Assembly (NCBI GenBank): GCA_016717285.1
Contig: JADKFU010000005.1
Location: forward strand, 1,906,501 to 1,970,500
Direction of reading: 5' to 3'
Length of the DNA: 64,000 bases
From: Chitinophagaceae bacterium
Lineage (GTDB): Bacteria; Bacteroidota; Bacteroidia; Chitinophagales; UBA10324
In this document: one piece after another, positions 46,578 to 56,400 of the stretch
Layout of the letters: every line of letters begins with the position of its first letter
How positions within the stretch are numbered: position 1 is the stretch's first letter
The notes under the pieces: model-generated
Told to the model about the DNA's origin: nothing
Databases searched by the model: none
Seen by the model: only the letters and a program-made list of their open reading frames with translations
Made by a program: the position numbers and the translations under genes

Positions 46578-46706
46578 GATGTGCCAATGGTTTGATGTGC
46601 CAATGTGCCAATGCAGAAGTAACGACTCATGACGAATGACGAATGACCCAATGACTCTAACGACTAAGGACTAAGAACTCACGACTTTCTCACTACTCAC
46701 TACTCT
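46578..46706. repeat. Intergenic degenerate word repeats
   Basis: Contains three copies of GATGTGCCAAT-like words (46579-46612), then GACGAATGAC (twice, 46629-46648), GACTAAGGACTAAG and CACTACTCACTACTC. The same vocabulary appears inverted at 38198-38240, so these look like one family of decayed intergenic repeats. Confidence 0.55.
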
Positions 46707-46985
46707 TCAAATCAACACTTCCCGGATGCAGGAGATCGGAATATCAATTCCTCCTTTCAATTCAATATGCGAGTCACTTGTATCCCATACAGTGGTTTCT
46801 ACCATACGAAGTCCCTCTGAACATTCCAAGATGATTCTCACTTTGTGTTTTTCTCCGTTACCCAATAGCATGGCTTCTTCCAGTAATATTTTCCGGAGTT
46901 CAATTTCATACTGACTATTTAATACCTCATATTGTATGAAATGATACGTTGCTAATTCTTCTTTTTCTACAAGTGGAATGTCCAT
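46707..46985 (-). CDS. Conserved small hypothetical protein
   Basis: This is a 92-residue acidic protein starting MDIPLVEKEELATYHFIQY. It is predicted to have two helices and four strands, with no signal peptide, cysteine pair or known motif. Codon use resembles its neighbours and the frame is uninterrupted. Similar short proteins occur in Bacteroidota, but I do not recognise a family name. It lies between the word-repeat region after prfC and a REP-like hairpin region. The strand is opposite to both flanking genes. Function unknown; it could also be a chance frame, though the amino-acid composition looks coding. Confidence 0.6.
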   Translation of the reverse strand: MDIPLVEKEELATYHFIQYEVLNSQYEIELRKILLEEAMLLGNGEKHKVRIILECSEGLRMVETTVWDTSDSHIELKGGIDIPISCIREVLI

Positions 46986-47100
46986 GGTGGAGAAATTTAA
47001 CCGTGAAATTTAATGAATTCATGCTAACTTTTAAAAATCATTCAATGCTCATTAGGATTTTGTTGATGCGCTTACCCTTCGGCTAAACTCAGGGGCCACT

Positions 47101-47133
47101 CTTCGGCTGCGCTTACACTGAGCGAAGCCGAAG
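47101..47133. repeat. REP-like palindromic intergenic hairpin
   Basis: CTTCGGCTGCGCT (47101-47113) pairs with AGCGAAGCCGAAG (47121-47133) with one mismatch and a 7-base loop. A second CTTCGGCT copy lies at 47077-47084, so a longer degenerate element spans about 47069-47136. Confidence 0.7.
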
Positions 47134-47190
47134 TGCTAAACGACAGCGTATTTAACTTTTACACAACATTTATGTTCGATTCAGATGACT

Positions 47191-47198
47191 TATTTTTG
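47191..47198 (+). promoter_or_regulatory. Predicted -7 promoter element for the outer-membrane receptor
   Basis: TATTTTTG is an exact TAnnTTTG match, 42 bp before the ATG at 47241. Confidence 0.45.
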
Positions 47199-47240
47199 CC
47201 AATTCACGCTGAGATTCGCTGGCTGTAATTGAATAACAAT

Positions 47241-49874
47241 ATGAGATATGTAATATTAACAGTGTTTTGGATAACACTTTCACAAATACTCTTTGCACAA
47301 AATTCACCTTCCGCCAATGGAGGAAATGCCAGAGGAAAGCAAATGAATACCGGGCGTTTCTACGGCAGGATACTCGATGATAAAACGGGTAAAGGAATAG
47401 AATTCGCTACTATTCAACTCTTCCAGGTAAAATATGATTCTGTAAAAAAAAGGCAAACAAGAACGCTGATTACAGGTGGATTAACAGAATCGAATGGTGA
47501 TTTTAATCTTGAAAACCTGCCTGTGAAAGCTAAATTTTTGTTACTCGTTACTGCAATCGGTTATGATTCCTTAGAACAACAAATAGCATTCGATAGTAAG
47601 CCCGGCCAGCAAGGCAACATGCAGCAAATGATGAGTTCCACCGATAAAGATCTTGGAAACTTTAAATTAAAGCCACTTGCTATTACCTTGTCAGAAGTGG
47701 TGGTATCGGGGGAAGAACCACTCTATAAACTCGAAATCGACAAAAAAGTCTATAATCCAGATAAGGACCCTTCCAATGCGGGAAGCACAGCCGATGAGGT
47801 ATTGAAAAAAGTGCCTTCCGTATTGGTCGATCTTGATGGAAACGTAACATTGCGCAATGCAACGCCGCAGATTTTTGTGGATGGAAGACCCACTACCCTT
47901 TCCATTGATCAGATTCCTTCTGATGCTATTGAAAAAATTGAAGTGATCACTAACCCATCTGCAAGCTACGATGCTTCAGGCGGTCAGTCAGGCATCATCA
48001 ATATCGTAATGAAAAAAAGCAGGCGTGTCGGATACAATGGTAACCTTCGCGCCGGCATCGACAAACGGGGCAAACCGAATGCAGGTGCTGATATCAATGT
48101 GCGGGAAGGCAAAGTGAATGTTTTTGCCAATGTGAATTTCATGCAACGCAAGTCCATCAGCTATAGTAACACCGAACGATATAATTTATACGGAGATCCG
48201 CTCACCAATATTTACCAAATAGATACTCCGATAAATAACAACCAGTTTTTCTCTGGTGGCGGTGGCATCGATTATTTTCTCAACAACAGAAATACCATTA
48301 CGTTGAGTGGAAACTATACGCAGGGAAAATTTAATGCAACAGACGAGTTATTCCTTGTAACTGACACATTACATAATTCAGGGATCACCAGCAGTAATGC
48401 AATCCGCAGCACCGAAAGTGACCGCAATTTTCAAAACAAAGGCGGTTCACTGTTATTCAAACATCTTTTCCCAAAAGAAGACAACACGCTTAGTGCGGAT
48501 GTGAATTACAATCAAAGCACAAGTGAAAACACCTCTTTATATCTAACGCAATACTATGATGAACAGGAAATTCCGATTGGTACAGAAGGCAGGCAAGAAC
48601 AAACTGGTGGTGGCACCAATAAAGTTTTCACTGCGCAAACAGATTATGTAAATGTGGTGAAAGAGAATAGGAAAGTGGAAGCCGGAGCCCGTGGCGCACT
48701 TAGAAGTTTCACAGCGGAAAACCATGTGTATGTACTTAATGACTCACTGGATTACCTCGTTGAAATTCCAGACATCAATAACTATTCCTATACCGACCAG
48801 GTGTACGCCGGCTACGCTACCTTCACTAGTGCAATTAAAAAATTCGAGTACAAGGCAGGATTGCGCGTCGAGAGTTCTTTTTATTCAGGAACACTTACCA
48901 ATGAAGGACAAACTTTCAAAAATAATTTTCCATTGAGTCTTTTTCCCAGTGGGTTCATCAGCTATGCTTTGACTGATGAACGATCATTATCACTCAGCTA
49001 TTCACGAAGGATTGACCGTCCCAACTTTTTTCAACTGATGCCTTTTACTGATTATTCCGATTCATTAAACCTTCAAAAAGGGAATCCCGACCTGTTACCG
49101 CAGTTCACCAACACGTTTGAATTCAACTTCGATCAGAATTTTAATAAGTCGAACAGCCTGCAGGCCACCACCTATTTCAAGTATACAAATGGCCTGATTA
49201 CGCGTTACCAGGAACTTACTTTCGACAGTGCTTCCATGGAAGAAATTATTATTAATACCTATCAAAATGCGAATTCAAGTTACCTGATGGGACTGGAATT
49301 CACTTCCAGCAATTCGATCAAAAAATGGTTTAACCTTACTACAAATGTTAACCTATTTCAATCCTATATTGACGGAAGCAATATTGAAAGCGACCTGACC
49401 AATAGTCAATTCAGTTGGTTTGCAAAAGTGAATGCCACCTTTAAATTGCCACTGAATTTCACGCTACAGTTAAGCGGCGACTATCAATCTAAAACTTCCG
49501 TTCCACAATCCGGTGGAGGTGGTGGCGGTGGACGAGGTGGTGGAATGGGCGGCGGTGGTGGCTTTGGCACTCCTCCTGCAACTTTGCAGGGTTATGTGAA
49601 GCCGGTGTATGGCGTTGATTTTTCAGTGAAGAAAGAATTTCTGAAAAACAAAGCAGCGGCACTTACATTGAGCTTTACAGACATTTTCCGGACTAGAAAT
49701 TATACTACTTATTACGACACAGATTACTTCACACAAACGTCATCGCGCTTTCGCGATCCGCAGTTTATCAGGTTGAATTTCAGTTATAAATTTGGAAAGT
49801 TTGATGCCTCACTCTTCAAAAGAAAGAATACCAATGGCGGGGAGATGATTCAGGAAATGGGAGGAGGAGGTTAA
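47241..49874 (+). CDS. TonB-dependent receptor / outer-membrane beta-barrel family protein
   Basis: This is an 877-residue outer-membrane protein from the ATG at 47241 (a TTG at 47229 would add four residues). The signal peptide is MRYVILTVFWITLSQILFAQ. A carboxypeptidase-regulatory-like domain spans about 40-130. A plug-like domain follows with VDLDGNVTLRNATPQIFVDGRP and IEKIEVITNPSASYDASGG. A long barrel comes last, with the YSRRIDRPNF block of the outer_membrane_beta-barrel (OMP_b-brl_3) group. A glycine-rich loop (about residues 757-780) and a C-terminal MGGGG are notable. Such proteins often lack a TonB box and may be protein-secretion or surface-assembly factors rather than transporters. 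Substrate unknown. Confidence 0.83.
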   Translation: MRYVILTVFWITLSQILFAQNSPSANGGNARGKQMNTGRFYGRILDDKTGKGIEFATIQLFQVKYDSVKKRQTRTLITGGLTESNGDFNLENLPVKAKFLLLVTAIGYDSLEQQIAFDSKPGQQGNMQQMMSSTDKDLGNFKLKPLAITLSEVVVSGEEPLYKLEIDKKVYNPDKDPSNAGSTADEVLKKVPSVLVDLDGNVTLRNATPQIFVDGRPTTLSIDQIPSDAIEKIEVITNPSASYDASGGQSGIINIVMKKSRRVGYNGNLRAGIDKRGKPNAGADINVREGKVNVFANVNFMQRKSISYSNTERYNLYGDPLTNIYQIDTPINNNQFFSGGGGIDYFLNNRNTITLSGNYTQGKFNATDELFLVTDTLHNSGITSSNAIRSTESDRNFQNKGGSLLFKHLFPKEDNTLSADVNYNQSTSENTSLYLTQYYDEQEIPIGTEGRQEQTGGGTNKVFTAQTDYVNVVKENRKVEAGARGALRSFTAENHVYVLNDSLDYLVEIPDINNYSYTDQVYAGYATFTSAIKKFEYKAGLRVESSFYSGTLTNEGQTFKNNFPLSLFPSGFISYALTDERSLSLSYSRRIDRPNFFQLMPFTDYSDSLNLQKGNPDLLPQFTNTFEFNFDQNFNKSNSLQATTYFKYTNGLITRYQELTFDSASMEEIIINTYQNANSSYLMGLEFTSSNSIKKWFNLTTNVNLFQSYIDGSNIESDLTNSQFSWFAKVNATFKLPLNFTLQLSGDYQSKTSVPQSGGGGGGGRGGGMGGGGGFGTPPATLQGYVKPVYGVDFSVKKEFLKNKAAALTLSFTDIFRTRNYTTYYDTDYFTQTSSRFRDPQFIRLNFSYKFGKFDASLFKRKNTNGGEMIQEMGGGG

Positions 49875-50032
49875 ATTATAAATTGTTTAAGTGTTTAATT
49901 TCTGGGCTGCCTTGATTAGATGCCAAGCAACAATTAAACAATTTGACGAAAGGTTTAACTATTTAATTATTGACCTGTCTTGATTAGATGCAAACAACAA
50001 TTTATCAATGCAACAATTAAACAATTCTTCAA
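49875..50032. repeat. Intergenic direct repeats
   Basis: Two imperfect copies of a 40-50-bp block: CTTGATTAGATGC at 49911-49923 and 49979-49991, and CAACAATTAAACAATT at 49928-49943 and 50011-50026. The GTTTAA/AATTGTTT vocabulary is shared with 38136-38180. Confidence 0.65.
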
Positions 50033-52105
50033 TCAATTCACATCCGGCAATAAAGAGTTATCGACTCCATACTCCAACATTTGTTTCGTAAAGTCATCCG
50101 GATACTCAACTTTCACATCAGTAATTTTTTCGCCATCCATCACTGGCACCAGTCGCGGCTGAATAAATCCTTTGTAAGGGGCGATGTTGAGTTTTTTGAA
50201 TCTTTCCAAAACTTCTTTGTGTAAAGCAGGATCTACTTTTACGCCATAAGTTTCTACCAAAGCACTTCCTGCCTTGTAGTCTCCTTCTGATTTGATGCGC
50301 TGTACTTCACGAAGCAAATTTCCAAAAAGTGTGCGGAGCTTAGTGTAATCACGCACTACAAAATAAGTCTTGCCATTATCCAACACTTTCTCAATCACAT
50401 TTTCCTGCTTGCCATTTTCATAACACCAGGAAGCGATCATCTGCCTGTTGCGCATGTGTGATTCTTCAAGCTGATTTTCATCTTCCGGCAAACGGGTTAA
50501 CTGTATCATCATGCCATTGGCAATGTACCGGTCGTACTCCGATTTTCCTGCATCGGCAGTCGGCATAACACCAATCTCCACCAGCTTGGGATCAATCATA
50601 TAATAAAGCGCCACAAGATCGGCACGTGCTTCTTCCAATGTGTTCGCATAATTTTTTAATGTTTCGTTGAATGATCCCACTCCAACATTCATCTGGCCTG
50701 AAGCATGTCCGATCACTTCGTGCATATCCGTATGAAGGTTATCAGTAATCGAACCGAATTCTTTCAAACGGTTTTTAACCGTGTCGCTGTAATAAAATTC
50801 TTCGAGCACACCACTTGTCTTTCCATCCTCGGAATAAGCATGTGTAATGTTGCCGATGGTGACAGATTTTGAACCAACATCCTCCCTGATCCATTCCGCA
50901 TTAGGAAGATTGATTCCAATGGCAGTAAGTGGTGCCAACGCACCACACTCAACAGCAACATTGATCACTTTCGCGGAAACACCTACTACATTCTTCTTCT
51001 TGTGTTCAGGCATCAATGGTGAATGGTCTTCAAACCATTGCGCCTGATCGCCAATTGCTTTAATTCGTTTGGTGGCTTCCATATCTTTAATGGAGACATA
51101 AGCTTCCCATGAACCTTTATACCCGAGCGGATCATGATATACTTCAATAAACCCATTTACGAAATCAACCACTGAAGTATCTTTTACCCATTCAATGGAG
51201 TATTCGTCAAACTTCTTAAGATCACCTGTCTTATAAAAGGCAATTAAAAGGTTAATAAGGTTTTGCTGGTGTGGGTTTTCAGCAACTGCAGCGGCTTTTG
51301 ACAACCAATACGTAATTTTTTCAATGGCAGGACCATACATCCCTCCTTGCCTCCAGATTTTCTCTTCCATCTTTCCATCTGCCAGCTTTAATAACTTTGA
51401 ATTCAAACCATATGATGGCGGTGTTGTATCAGTTTTGTTATTCATGCTTTTATAGAAAGCTTCCACTTCTTTCTCAGTAACATTCTCATAGAAATTAACT
51501 GCACTGCTTTGAATCAGGTCACTTTTATTATCAAGGTTAACTCGCTTTGGTGCCACTTTCGGATCGAAGATGATGGGTGAAACAAAAGCAATAAAATCAG
51601 TAACCGACTGACCATTTGCAAGTGGAAGTTTAGCACTATCGCATGCATTAACCTGTTTGGCAAACCATTCCTGCGTAAACTCCGGCATCAGCTTATTATT
51701 TGAATATACATGGTGAATGCCACTTGAAAACCATACCCGCTTTGCATACACCATCAATTTAACGCCTTCATCACTTGTCAAGTCGCTATTATCTGAACTG
51801 ATGATTGCTTCCAGCGTGCGGCGAACAACAAGATTGTACTGATAACTTTGATCGTAAAAAATGTCACGACCTGCAAGCGTCGCTTCATACAAGTAATAAG
51901 CGAGTTGTTTTTGTTGCAGACTCAATTGTTCGAAACCGGGAACTTCATATCTCAGTATTCTAAAATCAGCAAACTGCTCTGAATAAAAAGTGAAGTCGTT
52001 TACCGGTTCAGCGGTTTGTTTTTGCCCGGATTGATCAGTACAGGAGAAATAGGATGCAGAAAGAATCATAACAATAAGAACAGTGAAAAGAAGTTTTGGT
52101 TTCAT
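50033..52105 (-). CDS. Dipeptidyl-peptidase III family (M49) lipoprotein
   Basis: This is a 690-residue exported metallopeptidase. The lipoprotein signal ends SYFSC (Cys22). The M49 zinc site is complete: HEVIGHASG supplies two His and the catalytic Glu, and NTLEEARADLVALYYM supplies the third ligand Glu. DPP III enzymes cleave dipeptides from peptide N-termini. The family's usual cytosolic form lacks a signal, so this is the envelope-anchored Bacteroidota form, probably for peptide use outside the cytoplasm. It has an exact promoter element 19 bp upstream. The downstream region holds direct repeats, not a clear terminator. Confidence 0.92.
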   Translation of the reverse strand: MKPKLLFTVLIVMILSASYFSCTDQSGQKQTAEPVNDFTFYSEQFADFRILRYEVPGFEQLSLQQKQLAYYLYEATLAGRDIFYDQSYQYNLVVRRTLEAIISSDNSDLTSDEGVKLMVYAKRVWFSSGIHHVYSNNKLMPEFTQEWFAKQVNACDSAKLPLANGQSVTDFIAFVSPIIFDPKVAPKRVNLDNKSDLIQSSAVNFYENVTEKEVEAFYKSMNNKTDTTPPSYGLNSKLLKLADGKMEEKIWRQGGMYGPAIEKITYWLSKAAAVAENPHQQNLINLLIAFYKTGDLKKFDEYSIEWVKDTSVVDFVNGFIEVYHDPLGYKGSWEAYVSIKDMEATKRIKAIGDQAQWFEDHSPLMPEHKKKNVVGVSAKVINVAVECGALAPLTAIGINLPNAEWIREDVGSKSVTIGNITHAYSEDGKTSGVLEEFYYSDTVKNRLKEFGSITDNLHTDMHEVIGHASGQMNVGVGSFNETLKNYANTLEEARADLVALYYMIDPKLVEIGVMPTADAGKSEYDRYIANGMMIQLTRLPEDENQLEESHMRNRQMIASWCYENGKQENVIEKVLDNGKTYFVVRDYTKLRTLFGNLLREVQRIKSEGDYKAGSALVETYGVKVDPALHKEVLERFKKLNIAPYKGFIQPRLVPVMDGEKITDVKVEYPDDFTKQMLEYGVDNSLLPDVN

Positions 52106-52123
52106 CCGTTTTTTTTAGAAGTT

Positions 52124-52131
52124 CAAAGATA
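52124..52131 (-). promoter_or_regulatory. Predicted -7 promoter element for the M49 peptidase
   Basis: The minus strand reads TATCTTTG, an exact TAnnTTTG match, 18 bp before the ATG at 52105. Confidence 0.5.
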
Positions 52132-52370
52132 AAAAAAGAGTGCATTGATTTTTATTTGCAATCAGGAGATGAAGAGAATTTATAACGCTACTTAAAATGC
52201 TACCTGCGATTACTATTCAAATAAGCAATGATTTTCATGTAATGTTGAATTTGCATAGCGTAGCGCATTAATTATAAAAAAAGCATATTTATTAAACGTG
52301 CACACCTGACAAATTCCTTAATAAAAACAGCATAGTTATAACTATACTTTTCGTTTATTTGCCCTCCAAC

Positions 52371-55300
52371 ATGAGAGAAAATTTCTACAAGCAATTGATT
52401 GATTCCATAAGATCCCGTTTATCTTGTTTATTGGATAGATTAACCTGTTACATCATTATGATGCCGCTAATGTTTTTAGGACATCTTTTTCACCCTCTTT
52501 CTCTCTTTCTCCCGATAACCGCTACTAAAAAAAGAATCGCAACTTTTTATGCCCCGATAATCGGATTCATTCTTTTAATGTGCCTGTTTGAAGGTGCTGT
52601 CTTTGCCCAACCTGGCTCTTCCAAACCAAACATTGTGATCATCATGCTTGATGATGCACGTTATGACATGTTTGCACCCAATGGAGGACCCTCATTTTTC
52701 AGCACACCATCAGTAAACCGCATTGCAGATGAAGGAGTCAACTTTAAGTTCACAGGTGTAACCACTTCCCTGTGCACACCAAGCCGTGCTTCCATTTATA
52801 CGGGTCTGTATGCACACCATCATGGAACCTTTAACAACCAGACTTCGCCCAAGCCCGGCTTGACATATATTTCTTCCATCCTACAGGACAATGGATATAA
52901 AACAGCCTTTATCGGAAAATGGCTGCTCGATTTTCATGTTCCGGATGAACCCATTGGTTTTGATTTCTGGGCAATTACCGATTCAGCTGATCATGACAGC
53001 ATCGTGATGAGGTTCAATGATGGAACCAGTGCTTATTATCCGCAAAGTGAGGCGGTCGTATACACAGATCTCGGAATTAACTTTGTTGAAAATCAAGTGC
53101 CCGAAGGAGCCCCATGGGCATTGTTTCTCTTTTACCGCTACCCGCACCTTCCATGGGAGCCATTGCAGGGAGAAGAAACGTTGTATCAGCAATCGGCAAT
53201 TAATTTTCCTGACAATACACCGAAATACACAAAAAATTTCCCCTCTTATTTATATCCTGCACATGAATTCTTAGGTGATTCCGTCGAACTTGATCAGGAA
53301 ATCAGGGATTATTATGAAACAGCACATGCTGCAGAATACTGCGTAGATACCGTTTTAGGTTACCTCGAACAAAAACAAATTCTTGATAGCACGCTCATTA
53401 TTTTTTCCAGTGACAACGGGTATTTGCTTGGTGAACATGGCATGGAGAAGAAAATTATGGCGTATGAAGAATCCCTTCGTGTTCCATTGTTTATTCGCTA
53501 TCCTGCATGGTTTCAGGCCGGTACTGTTGTAGAAAATGAAATTGCGGCCAATATTGATATTGCGGAAACACTTCTGGAAGCGGCCGGCATACCTGATACT
53601 TTTAACATGGACGGCGTTTCTCTTCACAAACTGGCCCAGGGACAGGAGCATCGAAAATATTTTTTCTACGAAAACTATCCGGACGGAGGAAACAGATGGG
53701 CAGCTGTGAGATCATTGCAACATATATACATCTATAGTCTGTGCAGCAGTCCTACCGAAGAGTTTTATGATCTTACCATCGACCCAAAAGAAAATAACAA
53801 TCTCATTTTTGATCCGGCTTATGCAACCCTTATTCAGTCCTACCGGATAAAGTTTGACAGTCTCCGGTTAGCAACAGGCGATACTGTACCTTTTGATCTT
53901 GGAGGATGTAAACTTGAATCCGCTTATTTTCAGGATGCAGACGGCGATCAGTATGGTAATCCATTACAACGGAAAGATGCGGCGACTCCGCCTGTTGGTT
54001 ATGTTTTGGATTATACTGATTGCAATGACGCTGTGTCTACTATTCATCCTATGGCAACTGAAACTTGTAATAGTGTGGATGATAATTGCAATGGGAACAT
54101 TGATGAAGGATTAATTTTTGTAACCTACTATACCGATGCTGATGGCGATGGCTTCGGCAATTTTTCAGATGACGGTGATACTTTATGCAACAATCCGGGC
54201 ATCGGTTTTTCCACCACTCATAATGACTGTAATGATGCAAATGCAGGTATCAATCCGAATGTTATTGAAAGCTGCAATGGAATTGATGATAACTGTGATG
54301 GAATCACTGATGAAGGATTAACAGTCATTTATTTTCCTGATACCGACGCTGACGGATATGGTGATTTCACAAATCCCGGTACATCGCTCTGCAGTAATCC
54401 GGGTGTCGGTTTTTCTGTCATTGGTGGTGATTGTAACGATAATAATGCGGACGTACATCCGAATACAACTGAGAGTTGCAATGGCATCGACGACAATTGT
54501 AATGGGTTTACCGATGAAGGATTGATCTTCGTGACCTATTATATCGATCTTGATCATGATACTTATGGCGATTTATTGGCGACTCCAAATTCCTTGTGCG
54601 AGAATCCCGGGACAGGATATTCCATTAATCATACTGATTGCAATGATGTAGTTGCGACCATCAATCCCGGCTCGGTTGAAATTTGTAACACTGTTGATGA
54701 CGATTGTAACGGAACTGCAGATGATGGATTGGTCTTTATTACATATTACACTGATGCTGATTTTGATGGATCCGGAGATTTGTTTGATGGGGGAAATTCA
54801 CTTTGCATTAATCCGGGAACCGGATTTTCTATCAGCAATACAGATTGTAATGATGGAAATCCGCTTGTCAATCCTGCAGCAATTGAAATTTGCAACAACA
54901 TTGACGACAATTGTAATGGAACCGCTGATGATGGTTTGATTTTTACTACCTACTATGTTGATGCTGATATGGACGGTTTTGGACTTTTACCCGATGCCGG
55001 AAGTTCGCTTTGCATTAATCCGGGAGTTGGATTTTCTGTCAACCATACCGATTGCAACGATGGAAATGCACTCATCAATCCTGCGGCTCTCGAAAGTTGT
55101 AACAGTATTGATGACAATTGTAATGGCGGGACTGATGAAGGTTTAATCTTCACAACATATTACACCGACCTGGACAATGACGGCTTTGGAGATCTGTCGA
55201 GTGCAGGCAATTCTGTCTGCGATAATCCCGGAAATGGATTTTCCACCAACCATACAGATTGTAATGATGCGAATCCACTGATCAATCCCTCAGCCGTTGA

Positions 55301-56180
55301 AAGTTGTAATACGATTGATGATAACTGCAATGGCACGGCTGATGAAGGAATAATATTCATTACGTATTTCACAGATCTCGATCATGATGGGTTTGGTGAT
55401 TTATTGGATGCAGGTAATTCATTGTGTAATAATCCGGGAACAGGATTTTCAACGAACAATACAGATTGCAATGACGCGAATCCACTGATCAATCCTTCAG
55501 CCCTTGAAAGTTGTAACACCATTGATGATAACTGCAATGGAACGGCTGATGAGGGAATAATCTTCGTCACTTATTTCATAGATACCGATCACGATGGATT
55601 TGGAAATTTGTTGGATGCAGGTAATTCTCTTTGTAATAATCCGGGAACTGGCTTTTCAACTAACAATACAGATTGTAATGATGCGAATCCACTGATTAAT
55701 CCCTCAGCCGTTGAAAGTTGTAATACGATTGATGATAACTGCAATGGAACGGCTGATGACGGATTGACTTTTATTAGTTATTACGCTGATGTGGATGATG
55801 ATGGATTTGGTGATTTATTGGATGCAGGTAATTCTCTTTGCAATAATCCGGGAACAGGATTTTCAATGAACAATACAGATTGCAATGACGCGAATTCACT
55901 GATCAATCCTTCAGTTGTTGAAAGTTGTAACACCATTGATGATAACTGCAATGGAACGGCTGATGAGGGAATAATCTTCATTACGTATTTCACAGATCTC
56001 GATCATGATGGGTTTGGTGATTTATTGGATGCAGGTAATTCATTGTGTAATAATCCGGGAACTGGCTTTTCAACTAACAATACAGATTGCAATGATGCGA
56101 ATTCACTGATCAATCCTTCAGTTGTTGAAAGTTGTAACACCATTGATGATAACTGCAATGGTACGGCCGATGAGGATTAA
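52371..56180 (+). CDS. Sulfatase fused to MopE-type repeats, N-terminal part up to a frameshift stop
   Basis: From the ATG at 52371 the protein opens with two hydrophobic stretches, the second (residues about 61-79) acting as a signal or anchor that ends VFAQ. The sulfatase domain (about 85-510) has metal Asp94/Asp95 (MLDDARYD) and Cys135 in SLCTPSRAS, the formylglycine site. GKW and HLPW histidine/lysine contacts, SSDNG, and EHGMEKKIMAYEESLRVPL follow. Then MopE-type repeats begin near 53922. Eleven units are read here before a one-base loss near 56175 turns GATGAAGGATTA into GATGAGGATTAA and stops translation. The reading frame resumes at 56400 and runs to the window edge, so this is the N-terminal part of one giant gene. 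The substrate of the sulfatase is unknown. Confidence 0.88.
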   Translation: MRENFYKQLIDSIRSRLSCLLDRLTCYIIMMPLMFLGHLFHPLSLFLPITATKKRIATFYAPIIGFILLMCLFEGAVFAQPGSSKPNIVIIMLDDARYDMFAPNGGPSFFSTPSVNRIADEGVNFKFTGVTTSLCTPSRASIYTGLYAHHHGTFNNQTSPKPGLTYISSILQDNGYKTAFIGKWLLDFHVPDEPIGFDFWAITDSADHDSIVMRFNDGTSAYYPQSEAVVYTDLGINFVENQVPEGAPWALFLFYRYPHLPWEPLQGEETLYQQSAINFPDNTPKYTKNFPSYLYPAHEFLGDSVELDQEIRDYYETAHAAEYCVDTVLGYLEQKQILDSTLIIFSSDNGYLLGEHGMEKKIMAYEESLRVPLFIRYPAWFQAGTVVENEIAANIDIAETLLEAAGIPDTFNMDGVSLHKLAQGQEHRKYFFYENYPDGGNRWAAVRSLQHIYIYSLCSSPTEEFYDLTIDPKENNNLIFDPAYATLIQSYRIKFDSLRLATGDTVPFDLGGCKLESAYFQDADGDQYGNPLQRKDAATPPVGYVLDYTDCNDAVSTIHPMATETCNSVDDNCNGNIDEGLIFVTYYTDADGDGFGNFSDDGDTLCNNPGIGFSTTHNDCNDANAGINPNVIESCNGIDDNCDGITDEGLTVIYFPDTDADGYGDFTNPGTSLCSNPGVGFSVIGGDCNDNNADVHPNTTESCNGIDDNCNGFTDEGLIFVTYYIDLDHDTYGDLLATPNSLCENPGTGYSINHTDCNDVVATINPGSVEICNTVDDDCNGTADDGLVFITYYTDADFDGSGDLFDGGNSLCINPGTGFSISNTDCNDGNPLVNPAAIEICNNIDDNCNGTADDGLIFTTYYVDADMDGFGLLPDAGSSLCINPGVGFSVNHTDCNDGNALINPAALESCNSIDDNCNGGTDEGLIFTTYYTDLDNDGFGDLSSAGNSVCDNPGNGFSTNHTDCNDANPLINPSAVESCNTIDDNCNGTADEGIIFITYFTDLDHDGFGDLLDAGNSLCNNPGTGFSTNNTDCNDANPLINPSALESCNTIDDNCNGTADEGIIFVTYFIDTDHDGFGNLLDAGNSLCNNPGTGFSTNNTDCNDANPLINPSAVESCNTIDDNCNGTADDGLTFISYYADVDDDGFGDLLDAGNSLCNNPGTGFSMNNTDCNDANSLINPSVVESCNTIDDNCNGTADEGIIFITYFTDLDHDGFGDLLDAGNSLCNNPGTGFSTNNTDCNDANSLINPSVVESCNTIDDNCNGTADED

Positions 56181-56400
56181 TCTTCATTAGTTATTTCGCT
56201 GATCTGGATCATGATGGATTTGGTGATTTATTGGATGCAGGTAATTCTCTTTGCAATAATCCGGGAACTGGCTTTTCAACTAACAATACAGATTGCAATG
56301 ACGCGAATTCACTGATCAATCCTTCAGTTGTTGAAAGTTGTAACACCATTGATGATAACTGCAATGGAACGGCTGATGAGGGAATAATCTTCATTACGTT
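56175..56400 (+). other. Frame-shifted repeat unit bounded by two single-base indels
   Basis: Within this unit the repeat protein is read in a different frame. A base is missing near 56175 (GATGAGGATTAA instead of GATGAAGGATTA) and one is added near 56399 (ATTACGTTATTAC between ATTACGTATTTC and ATTAGTTATTAC types). The peptide in the shifted frame is a normal unit (FISYFADLDHDG), so the two indels compensate. Both fall at the joins of two unit subtypes. Confidence 0.85.
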
